Notes: generated by a model not told the origin, from the letters alone. 64,000 bases of DNA from Pseudomonas sp. PDM14 (GCF_014851905.1 NZ_JACVAQ010000002.1:62001-126000), one strand, 5' to 3'; positions 39,530-48,946 are shown, numbered from the stretch's first letter. Made by a program: numbers and translations.

Positions 39530-39844
39530 ATGCCCGATGCCGTGGATGTTTTTCTCGAGTGCTGCCAGCACGTTGTCGCGGGCAACCACGCATGGCTGGC
39601 GCGTTTGCAGGCACAGGGCTTTACGTGTGCGCCTGGCGAGTGGGCGTTTAGCCTGCCTGCGCTGCATGGGTTTATGGTGCGCGAAATGGGTGGCGGCGCG
39701 CCGGACTACCAGTCGTTCATCCGCGCGCTATTCGCCAGCGACATCAACCAGCAGTTGGGCGAGCAGGGGATGGAAATCGCCATTGCCGAGAACCTCGGCA
39801 AGGTCAATCTGAGCCGCTATTGCCTGCGTCGTCGCTCGCCCTGA
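39530..39844 (+). CDS. Conserved hypothetical protein
   Basis: A 104-residue protein starting MPDAVDVFLECCQHVVAGNHAWL, soluble, with GFTCAPGEWAFSLPALHGFM and the C-terminal EIAIAENLGKVNLSRYCLRRR. It converges on cobM and overlaps its 3' end by 41 bases. Function unknown. Confidence 0.55.
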   Translation: MPDAVDVFLECCQHVVAGNHAWLARLQAQGFTCAPGEWAFSLPALHGFMVREMGGGAPDYQSFIRALFASDINQQLGEQGMEIAIAENLGKVNLSRYCLRRRSP

Positions 39845-40580
39845 ACAGGTGACGGGTTTCGGCGTTGTAGAGGGCTGAGTCGGCAAACTGCTCGGCGCCC
39901 AGCACGCGGCCGACCAGAATCAGTGCGGTACGGCGAAAGCCCTTGGCCTGTACTTGCGCCTCGATGGTGGCGAGGGTGCCACTGACCCAGTCCTGATCGG
40001 GCCAGCTGGCGCGATGGATCACGGCGATCGGACAATCGCGGCCGTAATGCGGCAACAGCTGTTCGACGATCTGCGCGAGCTGGTTGATGCCCAGGTGGAT
40101 GGCCATGGTCGCGCGATGGCGGGCAAGGTCGTGCAGTTCTTCGCCGGGCGGCATCGGCGACTTGCTGGCGAAGCGCGTGAGAATTACCGTCTGCGACACT
40201 TCGGGCAGAGTCAGTTCGCTTTCCAGCAAGGCCGCGCAGGCGGCGGTGGCGGTGACACCGGGAATGATCTCGAAAGGGATGCCGAGCGCGCGCAAGTGGC
40301 GGATCTGCTCGCCGATGGCGCCATACAGCGAGGGATCGCCGGAGTGCACGCGGGCCACATCCTGGCTGTTGGCGTGGGCGGCGGCGAGCAGCGCGATGAT
40401 TTCATCGAGATGCAACGGTGCGGTGTTCACCACCTGCTCGGCGCTGTGCCCGGCGAGTACCGCCTCGGGCACCAGCGAGCCGGCGTAGAGAATCACCGGG
40501 CAGCTGCGCAGCAGGCGCTGGCCCTTGACGGTGATCAGCTCGGGATCGCCAGGGCCGGCGCCGATGAAATAGACGGTCAT
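39804..40580 (-). CDS. cobM: Precorrin-4 C11-methyltransferase
   Basis: The 258-residue protein shows the tetrapyrrole methylase fold: [22 protein letters not shown] at the N-terminus, VARVHSGDPSLYGAIGEQ in the middle, IPGVTATAACAA and a C-terminal strand ILVGRVLG. MSGDP/SGDP binds S-adenosylmethionine. It methylates C11 of precorrin-4 in aerobic cobalamin synthesis. Stop is 30 bp from cobE, both on the minus strand. Confidence 0.95.
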   Translation of the reverse strand: MTVYFIGAGPGDPELITVKGQRLLRSCPVILYAGSLVPEAVLAGHSAEQVVNTAPLHLDEIIALLAAAHANSQDVARVHSGDPSLYGAIGEQIRHLRALGIPFEIIPGVTATAACAALLESELTLPEVSQTVILTRFASKSPMPPGEELHDLARHRATMAIHLGINQLAQIVEQLLPHYGRDCPIAVIHRASWPDQDWVSGTLATIEAQVQAKGFRRTALILVGRVLGAEQFADSALYNAETRHLFRASDDAGNSGSD

Positions 40581-40609
40581 GCGTTCTCCACAACTCAGGG
40601 GGGGGGCGG

Positions 40610-41011
40610 TCAGGCGCCGCTGGCGACTGCCAGGGCGATGCTGGCGCGGGCGCTGCTGCGCTTTTCGCAGCGCAACCTGGCCGCTGTTCCACTCAGGGCC
40701 TCGGCATGCGCCAGTGCGCTGGCTTCGGCCACGCCAGCGCTGCCGGTGATGGCCAGCGCAAGCGCCGAGGATTGACTCAGGCGTGCATGGTAACCGGCCA
40801 GGTGCTCGCTGGGGAGCAAGGCGAGGGGGAGGGCAAGGTGGTGCGCCAGTTGCTGCAGGCCCGGCTCATCGCGCTTGTGCGTGCTGCTGGCCAGGGCGTT
40901 GAGATCATCGAGTGTGAGGCCTGCTTCGGCAACGACCTGCTCGAGCAAGGCTAGCAGGTCGGCCAGTGGGCAGTCCTTGCGACAACCGATCCCGGCTACC
41001 ACGATGCTCAT
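40610..41011 (-). CDS. cobE: Cobalamin biosynthesis protein CobE (CbiG C-terminal-like)
   Basis: The 133-residue protein begins VVAGIGCRKDCPLADLLALLEQV and has LNALASSTHKRDEPGLQQLAHHL and SSALALAITGSAGVAEASAL, the CobE/CbiG C-terminal domain pattern. The family is needed for aerobic cobalamin synthesis, probably by handling a corrinoid intermediate. It lies between cobM and cbtA in the riboswitch-controlled operon. Confidence 0.9.
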   Translation of the reverse strand: MSIVVAGIGCRKDCPLADLLALLEQVVAEAGLTLDDLNALASSTHKRDEPGLQQLAHHLALPLALLPSEHLAGYHARLSQSSALALAITGSAGVAEASALAHAEALSGTAARLRCEKRSSARASIALAVASGA

Positions 41012-41046
41012 CGAGAAAACGCGCCCCGGAGCGAGGCGCGCATGAC

Positions 41047-41757
41047 TCAGGCGGACGGTTGCTTGGTGCGGCTGGCGAACCAGGCGGCAGCCAGACCGAG
41101 GGCGGACCAGAACACCGCGTTGGTCAGCAGGGAGGCGAGGATGAATTCGTGCTCAAGGGCTTCCGGGGCCAGGCTCTCGTGCACCTCGGGCTGCGGTGCG
41201 CCGATCAGGTGCGGGATGGCCAGCAGTACCAGGCCGCCGATGCGCAGCGCCCAGTTACGACCGAAGGCCAGCAGGCCGAGACCGCCTGCAGTGGCCAGTG
41301 CCGTGCCGATCCACCAGTATTGGCGCAGCAGCAGGTCGGCAGCGGCGGTGCCCGGCAGTTCCGGCGGCAGGCCGGCGGATGGCGCCAGGGAGAACGTGGC
41401 GAAACCGCCCAGGCCCCAGAGCAGGCCCTGCCAGGTCTTGTTCGGCGCACGCAGGGTGAACAGGCCGGCCAGCATCAGGCCGAAACCGACGGCAACCACC
41501 AGGTTGCTCAGGCCGGTGGAGAGCACGCGCTGCCAGCCGTCTTCCGGCGACCAGGCTTCGGCGTCATGGCTGTGCTCGTGAGCGGCGGCGTCGGCCGCGT
41601 GGCTGTGTTCGGCGACGACCTCGGTGGCCGGTTCGCTGTTTTCGTAGGTTTCCGCCTGGAGAATCAGCGGAGTGACCCACAGGCTTTGCAGCAGGGTCAG
41701 CACGATGGCGGCGAGCAGGCCGGCGAACCCGGCGGTTTGGGCGATACGTTTGATCAT
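41047..41757 (-). CDS. cbtA: Cobalt transporter CbtA
   Basis: The 236-residue integral membrane protein has about five to six hydrophobic segments, the first after a basic start (MIKRIAQTAGFAGLLAAIVLTLLQ). A periplasmic histidine-rich stretch (EHSHAADAAAHEHSHDAE, residues 48-66) is a likely Co(II) ligand. CbtA and CbtB form a putative cobalt uptake system of the B12 regulon. The ATG is 37 bases downstream of the cbtB stop, under a cobalamin riboswitch. Confidence 0.9.
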   Translation of the reverse strand: MIKRIAQTAGFAGLLAAIVLTLLQSLWVTPLILQAETYENSEPATEVVAEHSHAADAAAHEHSHDAEAWSPEDGWQRVLSTGLSNLVVAVGFGLMLAGLFTLRAPNKTWQGLLWGLGGFATFSLAPSAGLPPELPGTAAADLLLRQYWWIGTALATAGGLGLLAFGRNWALRIGGLVLLAIPHLIGAPQPEVHESLAPEALEHEFILASLLTNAVFWSALGLAAAWFASRTKQPSA

Positions 41758-41794
41758 TGGAGTCGGCTTCTCGAAAGAGTGGGCGTCGGGCTGC

Positions 41795-41980
41795 TCAGTG
41801 GCAGGGGAACGCAGCGCTGTGGCGGGTATCGTGGGCGGCGTTGTGCATCGCCTCGATGTGCGAGAAACCAGCAACGAAGATTAGCGCCGCGCCGAGCAGG
41901 ATGCTGCCGACGGCGAGAACCAGGCGTTGCGACAGGGGAAGCGTGACGGCTGCGGAAGACGGAAGCGTGCTGCTGGACAT
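41795..41980 (-). CDS. cbtB: Cobalt transporter subunit CbtB
   Basis: The 61-residue protein has one membrane helix (LVLAVGSILLGAALIFVAGF) and the C-terminal metal-binding motif HNAAHDTRHSAAFPCH with four His and a Cys, the CbtB signature. It works with CbtA. It is the first gene downstream of the riboswitch at 42090-42298. Confidence 0.9.
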   Translation of the reverse strand: MSSSTLPSSAAVTLPLSQRLVLAVGSILLGAALIFVAGFSHIEAMHNAAHDTRHSAAFPCH

Positions 41981-42089
41981 GATCTGACCTTCTGATGAAA
42001 AGGGGCAGGGCAGAAGGACGCAGCACGAGCAGGCCCGGCAGGGCCTGAATCCGGCGCGTACCCGCCCACCGCGGGTTGCCAAACTAAGG

Positions 42090-42298
42090 GGTTCAGGCCG
42101 GTCTCCGGGCTTGCGACGACCGTCTCTCGACAGTGTGGGTCAGCCTTCCCATGCGCCTGGCACAGTGACTACGACAACCCTACGTACGCTTACCGTTGCG
42201 GGGGCAGCGCCGGACTCGTCTTCGCTCGCAATCGAGCGGATGACCCACCGGCTTCCCGTTTCACCTCGCGCACGCCGGCGCGAGACACCTGAAACAGC
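42090..42298 (-). ncRNA. Cobalamin riboswitch upstream of cbtB
   Basis: On the minus strand the hallmark elements occur in order: GGAAGCCGGTG, GCTGCCCCCGCAACGGTAAG (42187-42208), GCCAGGCGC-TGGGAAGGC, and the B12 box AAGCCCGGAGACCGGCC (42098-42114). It should bind adenosylcobalamin and shut down cbtBA (and probably cobE-cobM) when B12 is plentiful. Limits are approximate. Confidence 0.88.
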
Positions 42299-42374
42299 CT
42301 TTCTAGAACATCACGAAGCGGGCGCGAGCGTCAACTCTGGCGATTGACCTGCCACCGCGGCCTGCGTAGCCTTC

Positions 42375-42543
42375 GCGCTTTCGAGGTTCTGCGGCGCTTG
42401 CGTCGCGGCTAAGAGGGAACACGGCAAGCCGTGGCTGCCCCCGCAACTGTATGCAGCGAGTCGATGCGCGTGACGCCACTGGGCAACCGGGAAGGCAGCG
42501 CAGCGATGCCGACCTGCCAGCCAGGAGACCTGCCTCGATGACG
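42375..42543 (+). ncRNA. Cobalamin riboswitch upstream of cobW
   Basis: Elements on the plus strand: AGAGGGAACACGG, GCTGCCCCCGCAACTGTA (42434-42451), CGAGTC, GCCACTGGGCAACCGGGAAGGC (in two parts) and the B12 box GCCAGCCAGGAGACCTGCC (42516-42534). It is divergent from the riboswitch at 42090 with only about 75 bp between. Controls cobW and likely cobN. Confidence 0.92.
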
Positions 42544-42649
42544 CTTTGACAACCGGGCGGGGTGATCCGGTGGTGCACGCATGACGGCCCGGCCGTACAT
42601 GCCTGTCCTGCTGCCCCCGTTCGCCGCCATCATCGACGCAGGGCCCCGC

Positions 42650-43699
42650 ATGAAATCGCTCGCCAAACTTCCCGTCACCATCGTCACCGGCTTCCTCGGT
42701 GCCGGCAAAACCACACTGCTGCGCCACATGCTCGGCAACGCCGAGGGTCGCCGTATCGCGGTCATCGTCAACGAGTTCGGCGAGCTGGGCATCGATGGCG
42801 CCATCCTCCAGCAGTGCGCCATCGGCTGCAGCGAGGAAGAGGCCGCTGGCCGCGTCTACGAACTGGCCAACGGCTGCGTGTGCTGCACCGTGCAGGAAGA
42901 GTTCTTCCCGGTGATGCGTGAACTGGTGGCGCGCCGTGGCGACTTCGACCATATCCTCATCGAGACCAGCGGCCTGGCCCTGCCCAAACCACTGGTGCAG
43001 GCCTTCAACTGGCCGGAAATCCGCAACGCCTGCACGGTCGACTCGGTGATCACCGTGGTCGACAGCCCGGCCGTGGCCGCCGGCACGTTCGCCGCCTTCC
43101 CCGATCAGGTCGACGCGCTGCGCAAGCAGGACCCGAACCTGGATCACGAGTCGCCGCTGCACGAGCTGTTCGCCGACCAGTTGGCCAGCGCCGACCTGGT
43201 GATCCTCAACAAGACCGACCTGCTCGACGCCAACGCCCTGGCGACGGTGCGCGCCGAAGTGGCGGAAGAACTGCCGGAAGCGGTCAAGGTGATCGAGGCG
43301 CGTAACGGCGAACTGCCGCTGGACGTGCTGCTGGGTCTGAACAGCGAGACCGAGCTGCACATCGACAGCCGTCGCACCCATCACGACGATGAGGACGAGG
43401 ATCACGACCACGACGAGTTCGACTCCTTCTCCGTCGATCTGCCGGAAGCGGAAGAAACGCGCCTGCTGCAGGCGCTGAAAGACGTTGTGGCCAAGCACGG
43501 CATCCTGCGCATCAAGGGCTTCGCGGCGATTCCAGGCAAGCCGATGCGCCTGCTGGTACAGGGCGTTGGCCAGCGCTTCGACAAACACTTCGACCGCGCC
43601 TGGGGCGCCGAGGAGGCCCGCATCAGCCGCTTGGTGGTGATTGGGCAGGAGCTGGATCAGGCTGCCATCGAGGCCGAATTGAAGGCATCGTTGAGCTGA
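42650..43699 (+). CDS. cobW: CobW-family GTPase metallochaperone
   Basis: The 349-residue protein has Walker A TGFLGAGKTTLLRH (residues 12-25), the metal-site motif NGCVCCTVQ (C-x-C-C), the NKTDLLD guanine-specificity motif, and an acid/His-rich loop HHDDEDEDHDHDEF before the CobW C-terminal domain. CobW delivers Co(II) to the CobN chelatase using GTP. Start at 42650 (MKSLAKLPVTIVTGF) fits homologues; upstream ATGs at 42581 and 42599 precede it within the riboswitch leader. cobN follows 164 bp later. Confidence 0.93.
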   Translation: MKSLAKLPVTIVTGFLGAGKTTLLRHMLGNAEGRRIAVIVNEFGELGIDGAILQQCAIGCSEEEAAGRVYELANGCVCCTVQEEFFPVMRELVARRGDFDHILIETSGLALPKPLVQAFNWPEIRNACTVDSVITVVDSPAVAAGTFAAFPDQVDALRKQDPNLDHESPLHELFADQLASADLVILNKTDLLDANALATVRAEVAEELPEAVKVIEARNGELPLDVLLGLNSETELHIDSRRTHHDDEDEDHDHDEFDSFSVDLPEAEETRLLQALKDVVAKHGILRIKGFAAIPGKPMRLLVQGVGQRFDKHFDRAWGAEEARISRLVVIGQELDQAAIEAELKASLS

Positions 43700-43719
43700 T
43701 GCCCCTTGCGCGGACTGCC

Positions 43720-43834
43720 CACCCTCACCCCCGGCCCCTCTCCCGAGGGGAGAGGGGAGCACTCGCATGCATGGCCGGAACCTCTGCGCTGATCCAACTC
43801 CCTCTCCCCCCGGGAGAGGGTTGGGGTGAGGGCG
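43720..43834. repeat. REP-like inverted repeat pair
   Basis: Two palindromic units, CCTCTCCCGAGGGGAGAGG-type at 43720-43759 and CCCTCTCCCCCCGGGAGAGGG-type (43800-43820), are flanked by ACCCTCACCCC and GGGGTGAGGG in opposite orientation, forming a mirrored pair in the cobW-cobN gap. This looks like a Pseudomonas REP/BIME element and may affect mRNA stability between the two genes. Confidence 0.7.
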
Positions 43835-43863
43835 CTTTGGTTTCCTCGATGGTGCCCTGACCC

Positions 43864-46800
43864 ATGCACCTGCTGCGCACCCAGCCCGGCGTTGCCCTGC
43901 CAGCCGACAGCGTTGCCGATCTCGGTCAGACGCCCGCCGAGCTGGTGGTGCTGTGCACCGGCGACTCGCACCTGTCGCTGCTGGCAGAGGTCGCTCGTCA
44001 TCTGCCCGAGGATTACCCAACCCTGCGTCTGGCCAGTCCGGCGCAACTGGGCAACCACGCCTCGGTGGATTTCTACGTCGAGCAGGTGCTGCAGCACGCC
44101 AAGGTCATCCTGATTTCCGTGCACGGCGGCGTCAGCTACTGGCGCTACGGCATCGAGCGTCTGGTGGAGCTGGCGGGGCGCGGCAAGACGTTGATTCTGG
44201 TGCCCGGCGATGACAGCCCCGATCCCGAATTGACCGGCCTGGGCAACGTCGCCGCCGAGGATGCCGAGCGGCTCTGGCAGTATCTGCGCCAGGGCGGGGT
44301 GGATAACGCGCTGCAGTTCTTCCATTGCATCGCCAATCGCTACCTGAGTCGCGACTACGCCTGGGATGCCCCCCGCGCGCTGCCGCGTGTCGGGCTCTAC
44401 CATCCGCACAAAAGTGACGTGCGCCTGGATGATTGGCGCGCCGAGTGGCAGCCTGACGCGCCGGTGGCGGCGCTATTCTTCTACCGCACCCATGTGCAGG
44501 CGGCGAACACCGCCTTCGTCGACACCTTCTGCCAGCGGCTGCAGGCCCAGGGCCTCAATCCATTGCCCATTGCCGTGGCCAGCCTCAAGGAGGCGGCCTG
44601 CCTGGCGCAAGTCGAGGATTGGCTGGACGAAGCCGGCGCGAGCATGATCCTCAACACCACCGGTTTCGCCCAATCCAACCCGGAGTCGCCCCAGGCAAGG
44701 CCGTTTCGCCGCGATGTGCCGGTGCTGCAGGCGCTTTGCGCGCTGGACAGCGAAGAGCAGTGGCAAGGCAACGCCCAGGGCCTCGGCCCCCGCGATCTGG
44801 CCATGCATATCGCGCTGCCGGAGCTGGACGGCCGACTGATCACCCGGCCGATCAGCTTCAAGGGCCTGGCCTGGCGCAGCGAGCGCAGCCAGAGCGATGT
44901 GGTCTGCTACCGCGCGCACCTGCCGGGCATGGATTTCGTCGCCGAACTGGCACGGCGCTGGTGCGAGCTGCAGTGCACGCCGGCTGCGGACAAACGCATT
45001 GCCCTGGTGTTGGCCAACTACCCGACCCGCGACGGCCGTATCGGCAACGGTGTCGGCCTGGACACCCCGGCGGCGGCGCTGAATATCCTCCAGGCCTTGC
45101 AACAGCAGGGTTATCCGGTCGAGGCGTTGCCGCACAGCGGCACCGCGCTGATCCACCAGTTGCTCGGTGGCGTGACCAACGATCTCGACAACCTCGATCT
45201 GCGGCCCTGCGCGCAAAGTTTGGCGCTGGACGCCTACCAGCGGTTCTTCGCAGCCCTGCCCGAGGCCAACCGCCAGGCGGTGCTGGCGCGTTGGGGTGCC
45301 CCAGAAAACGATCCGATGTTCCGCAGTGGCCGGCTGATGATCGCCGGTCTGCGTTTCGGCCTGACCTTCGTCGGCATCCAGCCGGCGCGGGGTTATCAGG
45401 TGGATGCGGCGGCGGTCTATCACGACCCCGACCTGGTGCCACCGCATGGCTACCTGGCCTTCTATTTCTGGATGCGCCATGTGTTCGCCGCCCAGGCGGT
45501 GATTCATGTCGGCAAGCACGGCAACCTGGAATGGCTGCCGGGTAAGAGCGTCGGCTTGTCCGAAAACTGCTGGCCAACGGCGATCCTCGGGGCGCTGCCG
45601 AACATCTACCCCTTCATCGTCAACGATCCCGGCGAAGGCGCCCAGGCCAAACGCCGTACCCAGGCGGTGATCATCGACCACCTGATGCCACCGCTGACCC
45701 GCGCCGAGAGCTACGGCCCGCTGCGGGATCTGGAGCGGCTGGCCGACGAGTACTACGACGCCAGCCAGCTCGACCTGCGCCGCGCCAGTGAGCTGCGCGG
45801 CGAGATCCTGCAGAAGGTCCGCGAGGCCAGCCTCGATCGTGAACTGGGTCTGCAGCTCAATGACGACCCCGCCAGCTGGTTGCCGCAACTCGACGCCTAC
45901 CTGTGCGACCTCAAGGAATCGCAGATCCGCGATGGCCTGCATGTGTTCGGCGAATCGCCGGCCGGTACGTTGCGCCGTGACACTCTGCTGGCCCTGCTGC
46001 GCATTCCTCGTGGCGATGGCCAGGGCGGTAATGCCAGCCTGCTGCGTGCCCTGGCCCATGACCTGGCGCTCGACTTCGACCCCCTCGATTGCGACATGGC
46101 CGCGCCGTGGGTGGGGCCGCGCCCAGCGATGCTGATTGGCCTCAGCGATGAGCCCTGGCGCAGTGTCGGCGATACCCGTGAGCGCCTGGAGCTGTTGGGA
46201 CTCAGGTTGATCGATGCACCGGACTGCAAATCCGGTGCATCGAGCGAGGCAGTGCTGCACAGCCTGCGCAGCCGAATTGCACCGTTGCTGGATGCTTGTG
46301 GCGATGCCGAGATGCATGGCCTGCTCGATGCCCTCGATGGCCGCTTCGTGCCCTCCGGCCCCAGTGGTGCGCCGAGCCGTGGGCGGCTCGACGTGCTGCC
46401 CACCGGGCGCAATTTCTATTCCGTGGACGTGCGCAACCTGCCAACACCCACCGCCTGGCGCCTCGGCGTGCAGGCTGCCGACCGCCTGCTCGAGCGTCAC
46501 CTGCAGGATGAAGGCGACCATCTGCGTCAGCTGGGCCTGTCCGTGTGGGGCACCGCGACCATGCGCACCGGCGGCGACGATATCGCCCAGGCCATGGCCC
46601 TGATGGGGGTGCGCCCGGTGTGGCAGGCGGGTAGCCAGCGGGTCGAGCGCTTCGAGGTGCTCGCTCTCGAGCAGCTCGGCCGCCCACGGGTCGACGTGAC
46701 CTTGCGGGTCTCCGGGTTCTTCCGTGATGCCTTCGCCAACCTGATCCGCCTGTTCGACGACGCCGTGCAGGCGGTCGCCGATTTGGACGAGTCGGCGGAC

Positions 46801-47595
46801 ATGAACCCGTTGTCCGCGCGCGTCTGGCAGGAAGCCTTGGCACTGCAGGATGGTGGGCTGGATGAACTCGAGGCACGGCGTCAGGCCGGCTGGCGGATCT
46901 TCGGCGCCAAGCCCGGCGCCTATGGTGCCGGCGTGCAAAACGCCATCGAGGAACGTCTCTGGGAAAGCCGCGCGGATCTTGCCGAGGTGTACCTGAACTG
47001 GGGCGGCTATGCCTACGGCAAAGGCAGCGAGGGGACGCCCGCACGGGGCCAGTTCGCCGAGCGCCTGGAGCAACTGCAGGCGGTGCTGCACAACCAGGAC
47101 AACCGCGAGCACGACATCCTCGACTCCAACGACTATTACCAGTTTCAGGGTGGCATGCTGGCGGCGGTGGAAACCCTGCGTGGCGCCAAGGTGGCCAGCT
47201 ACCACGGCGACAACAGCCAGCCGGACACCCCGCGTATCCGCAGCCTCAAACAGGAGCTGGCCCGCGTGGTGCGCGCTCGCGCAGCCAACCCCAAGTGGAT
47301 CGAGGGCATGAAGCGCCACGGCTACAAGGGCGCCTTCGAACTGGCGGCGACCATCGACTACCTATTCGCTTTCGACGCCACCAGCGAGCTGGTCGACGAC
47401 CACCAGTACGCGCTGCTCACCGACGCCTACCTGATGGACAGAGACACCCGTGACTTCATCCAGCAGCACAACCCCGGTGCCCTGCAGGACATCATCGAGC
47501 GCCTGCTCGAAGCCCAGCAGCGCGGCCTCTGGCAGGAGCCGGGCGAGTACCGCGAGGCGCTGGAGAACCTGCTGCTGGACAGCGAAGAGTCGTGA
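43864..47595 (+). CDS. cobN: Cobaltochelatase subunit CobN
   Basis: At 1243 residues this is full length for CobN. Landmarks are SVHGGVSYWRYGIERL near residue 80, the IALVLANYPTRDGRIGNGVGLDTP core, HVGKHGNLEWLPGKSVGLSE (conserved metal/tetrapyrrole region) and the C-terminal RVSGFFRDAFANLIRLFDDAV and WGGYAYGKG blocks. It inserts cobalt into hydrogenobyrinic acid a,c-diamide with ATPase partners. The usual CobS/CobT genes are absent here; ChlI/ChlD-like genes lie 2.5 kb downstream and probably serve as partners. Confidence 0.96.
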   Translation: MHLLRTQPGVALPADSVADLGQTPAELVVLCTGDSHLSLLAEVARHLPEDYPTLRLASPAQLGNHASVDFYVEQVLQHAKVILISVHGGVSYWRYGIERLVELAGRGKTLILVPGDDSPDPELTGLGNVAAEDAERLWQYLRQGGVDNALQFFHCIANRYLSRDYAWDAPRALPRVGLYHPHKSDVRLDDWRAEWQPDAPVAALFFYRTHVQAANTAFVDTFCQRLQAQGLNPLPIAVASLKEAACLAQVEDWLDEAGASMILNTTGFAQSNPESPQARPFRRDVPVLQALCALDSEEQWQGNAQGLGPRDLAMHIALPELDGRLITRPISFKGLAWRSERSQSDVVCYRAHLPGMDFVAELARRWCELQCTPAADKRIALVLANYPTRDGRIGNGVGLDTPAAALNILQALQQQGYPVEALPHSGTALIHQLLGGVTNDLDNLDLRPCAQSLALDAYQRFFAALPEANRQAVLARWGAPENDPMFRSGRLMIAGLRFGLTFVGIQPARGYQVDAAAVYHDPDLVPPHGYLAFYFWMRHVFAAQAVIHVGKHGNLEWLPGKSVGLSENCWPTAILGALPNIYPFIVNDPGEGAQAKRRTQAVIIDHLMPPLTRAESYGPLRDLERLADEYYDASQLDLRRASELRGEILQKVREASLDRELGLQLNDDPASWLPQLDAYLCDLKESQIRDGLHVFGESPAGTLRRDTLLALLRIPRGDGQGGNASLLRALAHDLALDFDPLDCDMAAPWVGPRPAMLIGLSDEPWRSVGDTRERLELLGLRLIDAPDCKSGASSEAVLHSLRSRIAPLLDACGDAEMHGLLDALDGRFVPSGPSGAPSRGRLDVLPTGRNFYSVDVRNLPTPTAWRLGVQAADRLLERHLQDEGDHLRQLGLSVWGTATMRTGGDDIAQAMALMGVRPVWQAGSQRVERFEVLALEQLGRPRVDVTLRVSGFFRDAFANLIRLFDDAVQAVADLDESADMNPLSARVWQEALALQDGGLDELEARRQAGWRIFGAKPGAYGAGVQNAIEERLWESRADLAEVYLNWGGYAYGKGSEGTPARGQFAERLEQLQAVLHNQDNREHDILDSNDYYQFQGGMLAAVETLRGAKVASYHGDNSQPDTPRIRSLKQELARVVRARAANPKWIEGMKRHGYKGAFELAATIDYLFAFDATSELVDDHQYALLTDAYLMDRDTRDFIQQHNPGALQDIIERLLEAQQRGLWQEPGEYREALENLLLDSEES

Positions 47596-47641
47596 CTGCC
47601 ACGCGAGTCCTGTAGTTGCGCAGCCCGTCCGGTCGCTCTGA

Positions 47642-47770
47642 TCGTTCCCACGCTCCGCGTGGGAATGCCGCTTGTGGCGCTCTGCGCCATGGAATGTCAC
47701 GTAAGCCTGTATGTCTTGCGGGCGCGGAGCGCCCTCGGATGCATTCCCACGCGGAGCGTGGGAACGATCA
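47642..47770. repeat. Composite palindromic REP-type element
   Basis: TCGTTCCCACGCTCCGCGTG (47642-47661, extending to GGGAATGC) is repeated inverted at 47741-47768 (GCATTCCCACGCGGAGCGTG then GGAACGA). Between the outer arms are two small hairpins, GGCGCTCTGCGCC and GGGCGCGGAGCGCCC. Common Pseudomonas intergenic repeat; here between cobN and the convergent DAHP synthase gene. Confidence 0.8.
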
Positions 47771-47854
47771 TTGGGGTCACGTTTGCGTAGGATGGGGCGG
47801 GCCGCGCAGGTGGCGCGCAGCGATACCTATCAATGGCCACAGGCATCCGGCGAT

Positions 47855-48946
47855 CTACAGCAGAGTGCGCATCCGTTCAGCCGCATCGCGCAGCATGCGT
47901 TCGGTACCATCCCAGCCGATGCAGGCATCGGTGATCGATACGCCGTAGCGCAGCTCGCCGCCGAGGCTCTGAGCGCCGTCGAACAGGTGGCTTTCGATCA
48001 TCACCGCGCGCAGGGCGCCGTCGCCGGCCAGGCGCTGGTCGAGCACGCTGCGCAGCACCTCGGGTTGGCGTTGCGGGTTCTTGCCGCTGTTGGCGTGGCT
48101 GCAGTCGACCATGATCCGCGGGGCAATGCCCTGGCGCTCCAGCTCAGCACGCGCCGTGGCAACGCTGGCGGCGTCGTAGTTCGGCGCGCCATGGCCGCCG
48201 CGCAGCACCAGGTGGGTGTCCGGGTTGCCCTGCGTCGCCACGATTGCCGGTCGGCCGTAGTCGTCGACGCCGAAATGCTGATGCGCATGCGCCGCCGAGC
48301 GCATGGCGTCGCAGGCGATGCCGAGGCTGCCGTCGGTGCCGTTCTTGAATCCCACCGGCATCTCCAGACCGCTGACCAGTTCGCGATGCACCTGAGATTC
48401 ACTGGTGCGTGCGCCAATCGCCGCCCAGCCGAGCAGGTCGTCGAAGTAGCCGGCGAGCAGCGGCTGCAGCAACTCGCTGGCCAGTGGCAGGCCCATTTCC
48501 AGCAAGTCGAGCATCAGCTGGCGTGACAGGCGCAGGCCTTCGGCCATGTCGCTGCTGCCATCCAGGTGCGGGTCGTAGACCAGGCCTTTCCAGCCCACGG
48601 TGGTGCGTGGTTTTTCGACGTAGGCGCGCATCACCAGCAACAGGCTGTCGTCCACGCGGCGGGCCAGTTCGGCCAGGCGTGTGGCGTATTCCAGGACGGC
48701 GCGTGGCTCGTGCAGTGAGCACGGGCCGACCACCACCAGCAGGCGTGAGTCGTGACCATCGAGAACATCGCGAATGGCCTGGCGCTGTTGCTGAACCTGA
48801 CGGGCGAGGGTGGCGGTAAGCGGCAGCTGCTCGCGCAACTGGTCGGCGCTGGGCAGGGCGGTGGTCTGGCGCTGCGGGCGGCTAGGCGCCGGTGGCAGAT
48901 CGCCGATGAGGGTGACGGGGGCGAGGGCGGTAACGGCTACGGACAT
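47855..48946 (-). CDS. Class I DAHP synthase (3-deoxy-7-phosphoheptulonate synthase)
   Basis: The 363-residue protein has the class I (AroF/G/H) signatures VVVGPCSLHEP, RAYVEKPRTTVGWKGL, GARTSESQVHREL, GFKNGTDGSL, DCSHANSGKNP and GVSITDACIGWD. It condenses phosphoenolpyruvate with erythrose 4-phosphate, the first step to aromatic amino acids. Start at 48944-48946 (MSVAVTALAPVTLIG), preceded by AAGGAACC. The upstream region encodes two aromatic-rich leader peptides and a terminator, so amino-acid-dependent attenuation is likely. Placement inside the B12 cluster, between cobN and ChlI, is also known from P. aeruginosa as I recall. Confidence 0.93.
   Translation of the reverse strand: MSVAVTALAPVTLIGDLPPAPSRPQRQTTALPSADQLREQLPLTATLARQVQQQRQAIRDVLDGHDSRLLVVVGPCSLHEPRAVLEYATRLAELARRVDDSLLLVMRAYVEKPRTTVGWKGLVYDPHLDGSSDMAEGLRLSRQLMLDLLEMGLPLASELLQPLLAGYFDDLLGWAAIGARTSESQVHRELVSGLEMPVGFKNGTDGSLGIACDAMRSAAHAHQHFGVDDYGRPAIVATQGNPDTHLVLRGGHGAPNYDAASVATARAELERQGIAPRIMVDCSHANSGKNPQRQPEVLRSVLDQRLAGDGALRAVMIESHLFDGAQSLGGELRYGVSITDACIGWDGTERMLRDAAERMRTLL

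Noticed and set aside
43722..43834. Palindrome between cobW and cobN as an intrinsic terminator
   Set aside because: The stems lack a T-run and are arranged as a mirrored pair, which fits a REP element better; cobW and cobN are probably still co-regulated.
44473..47319. Open frame of 948 codons antisense to cobN
   Set aside because: It is a by-product of high-GC codon use on the opposite strand; cobN is clearly real, and the antisense product shows no recognisable domains and atypical His/Gln/Ala composition.
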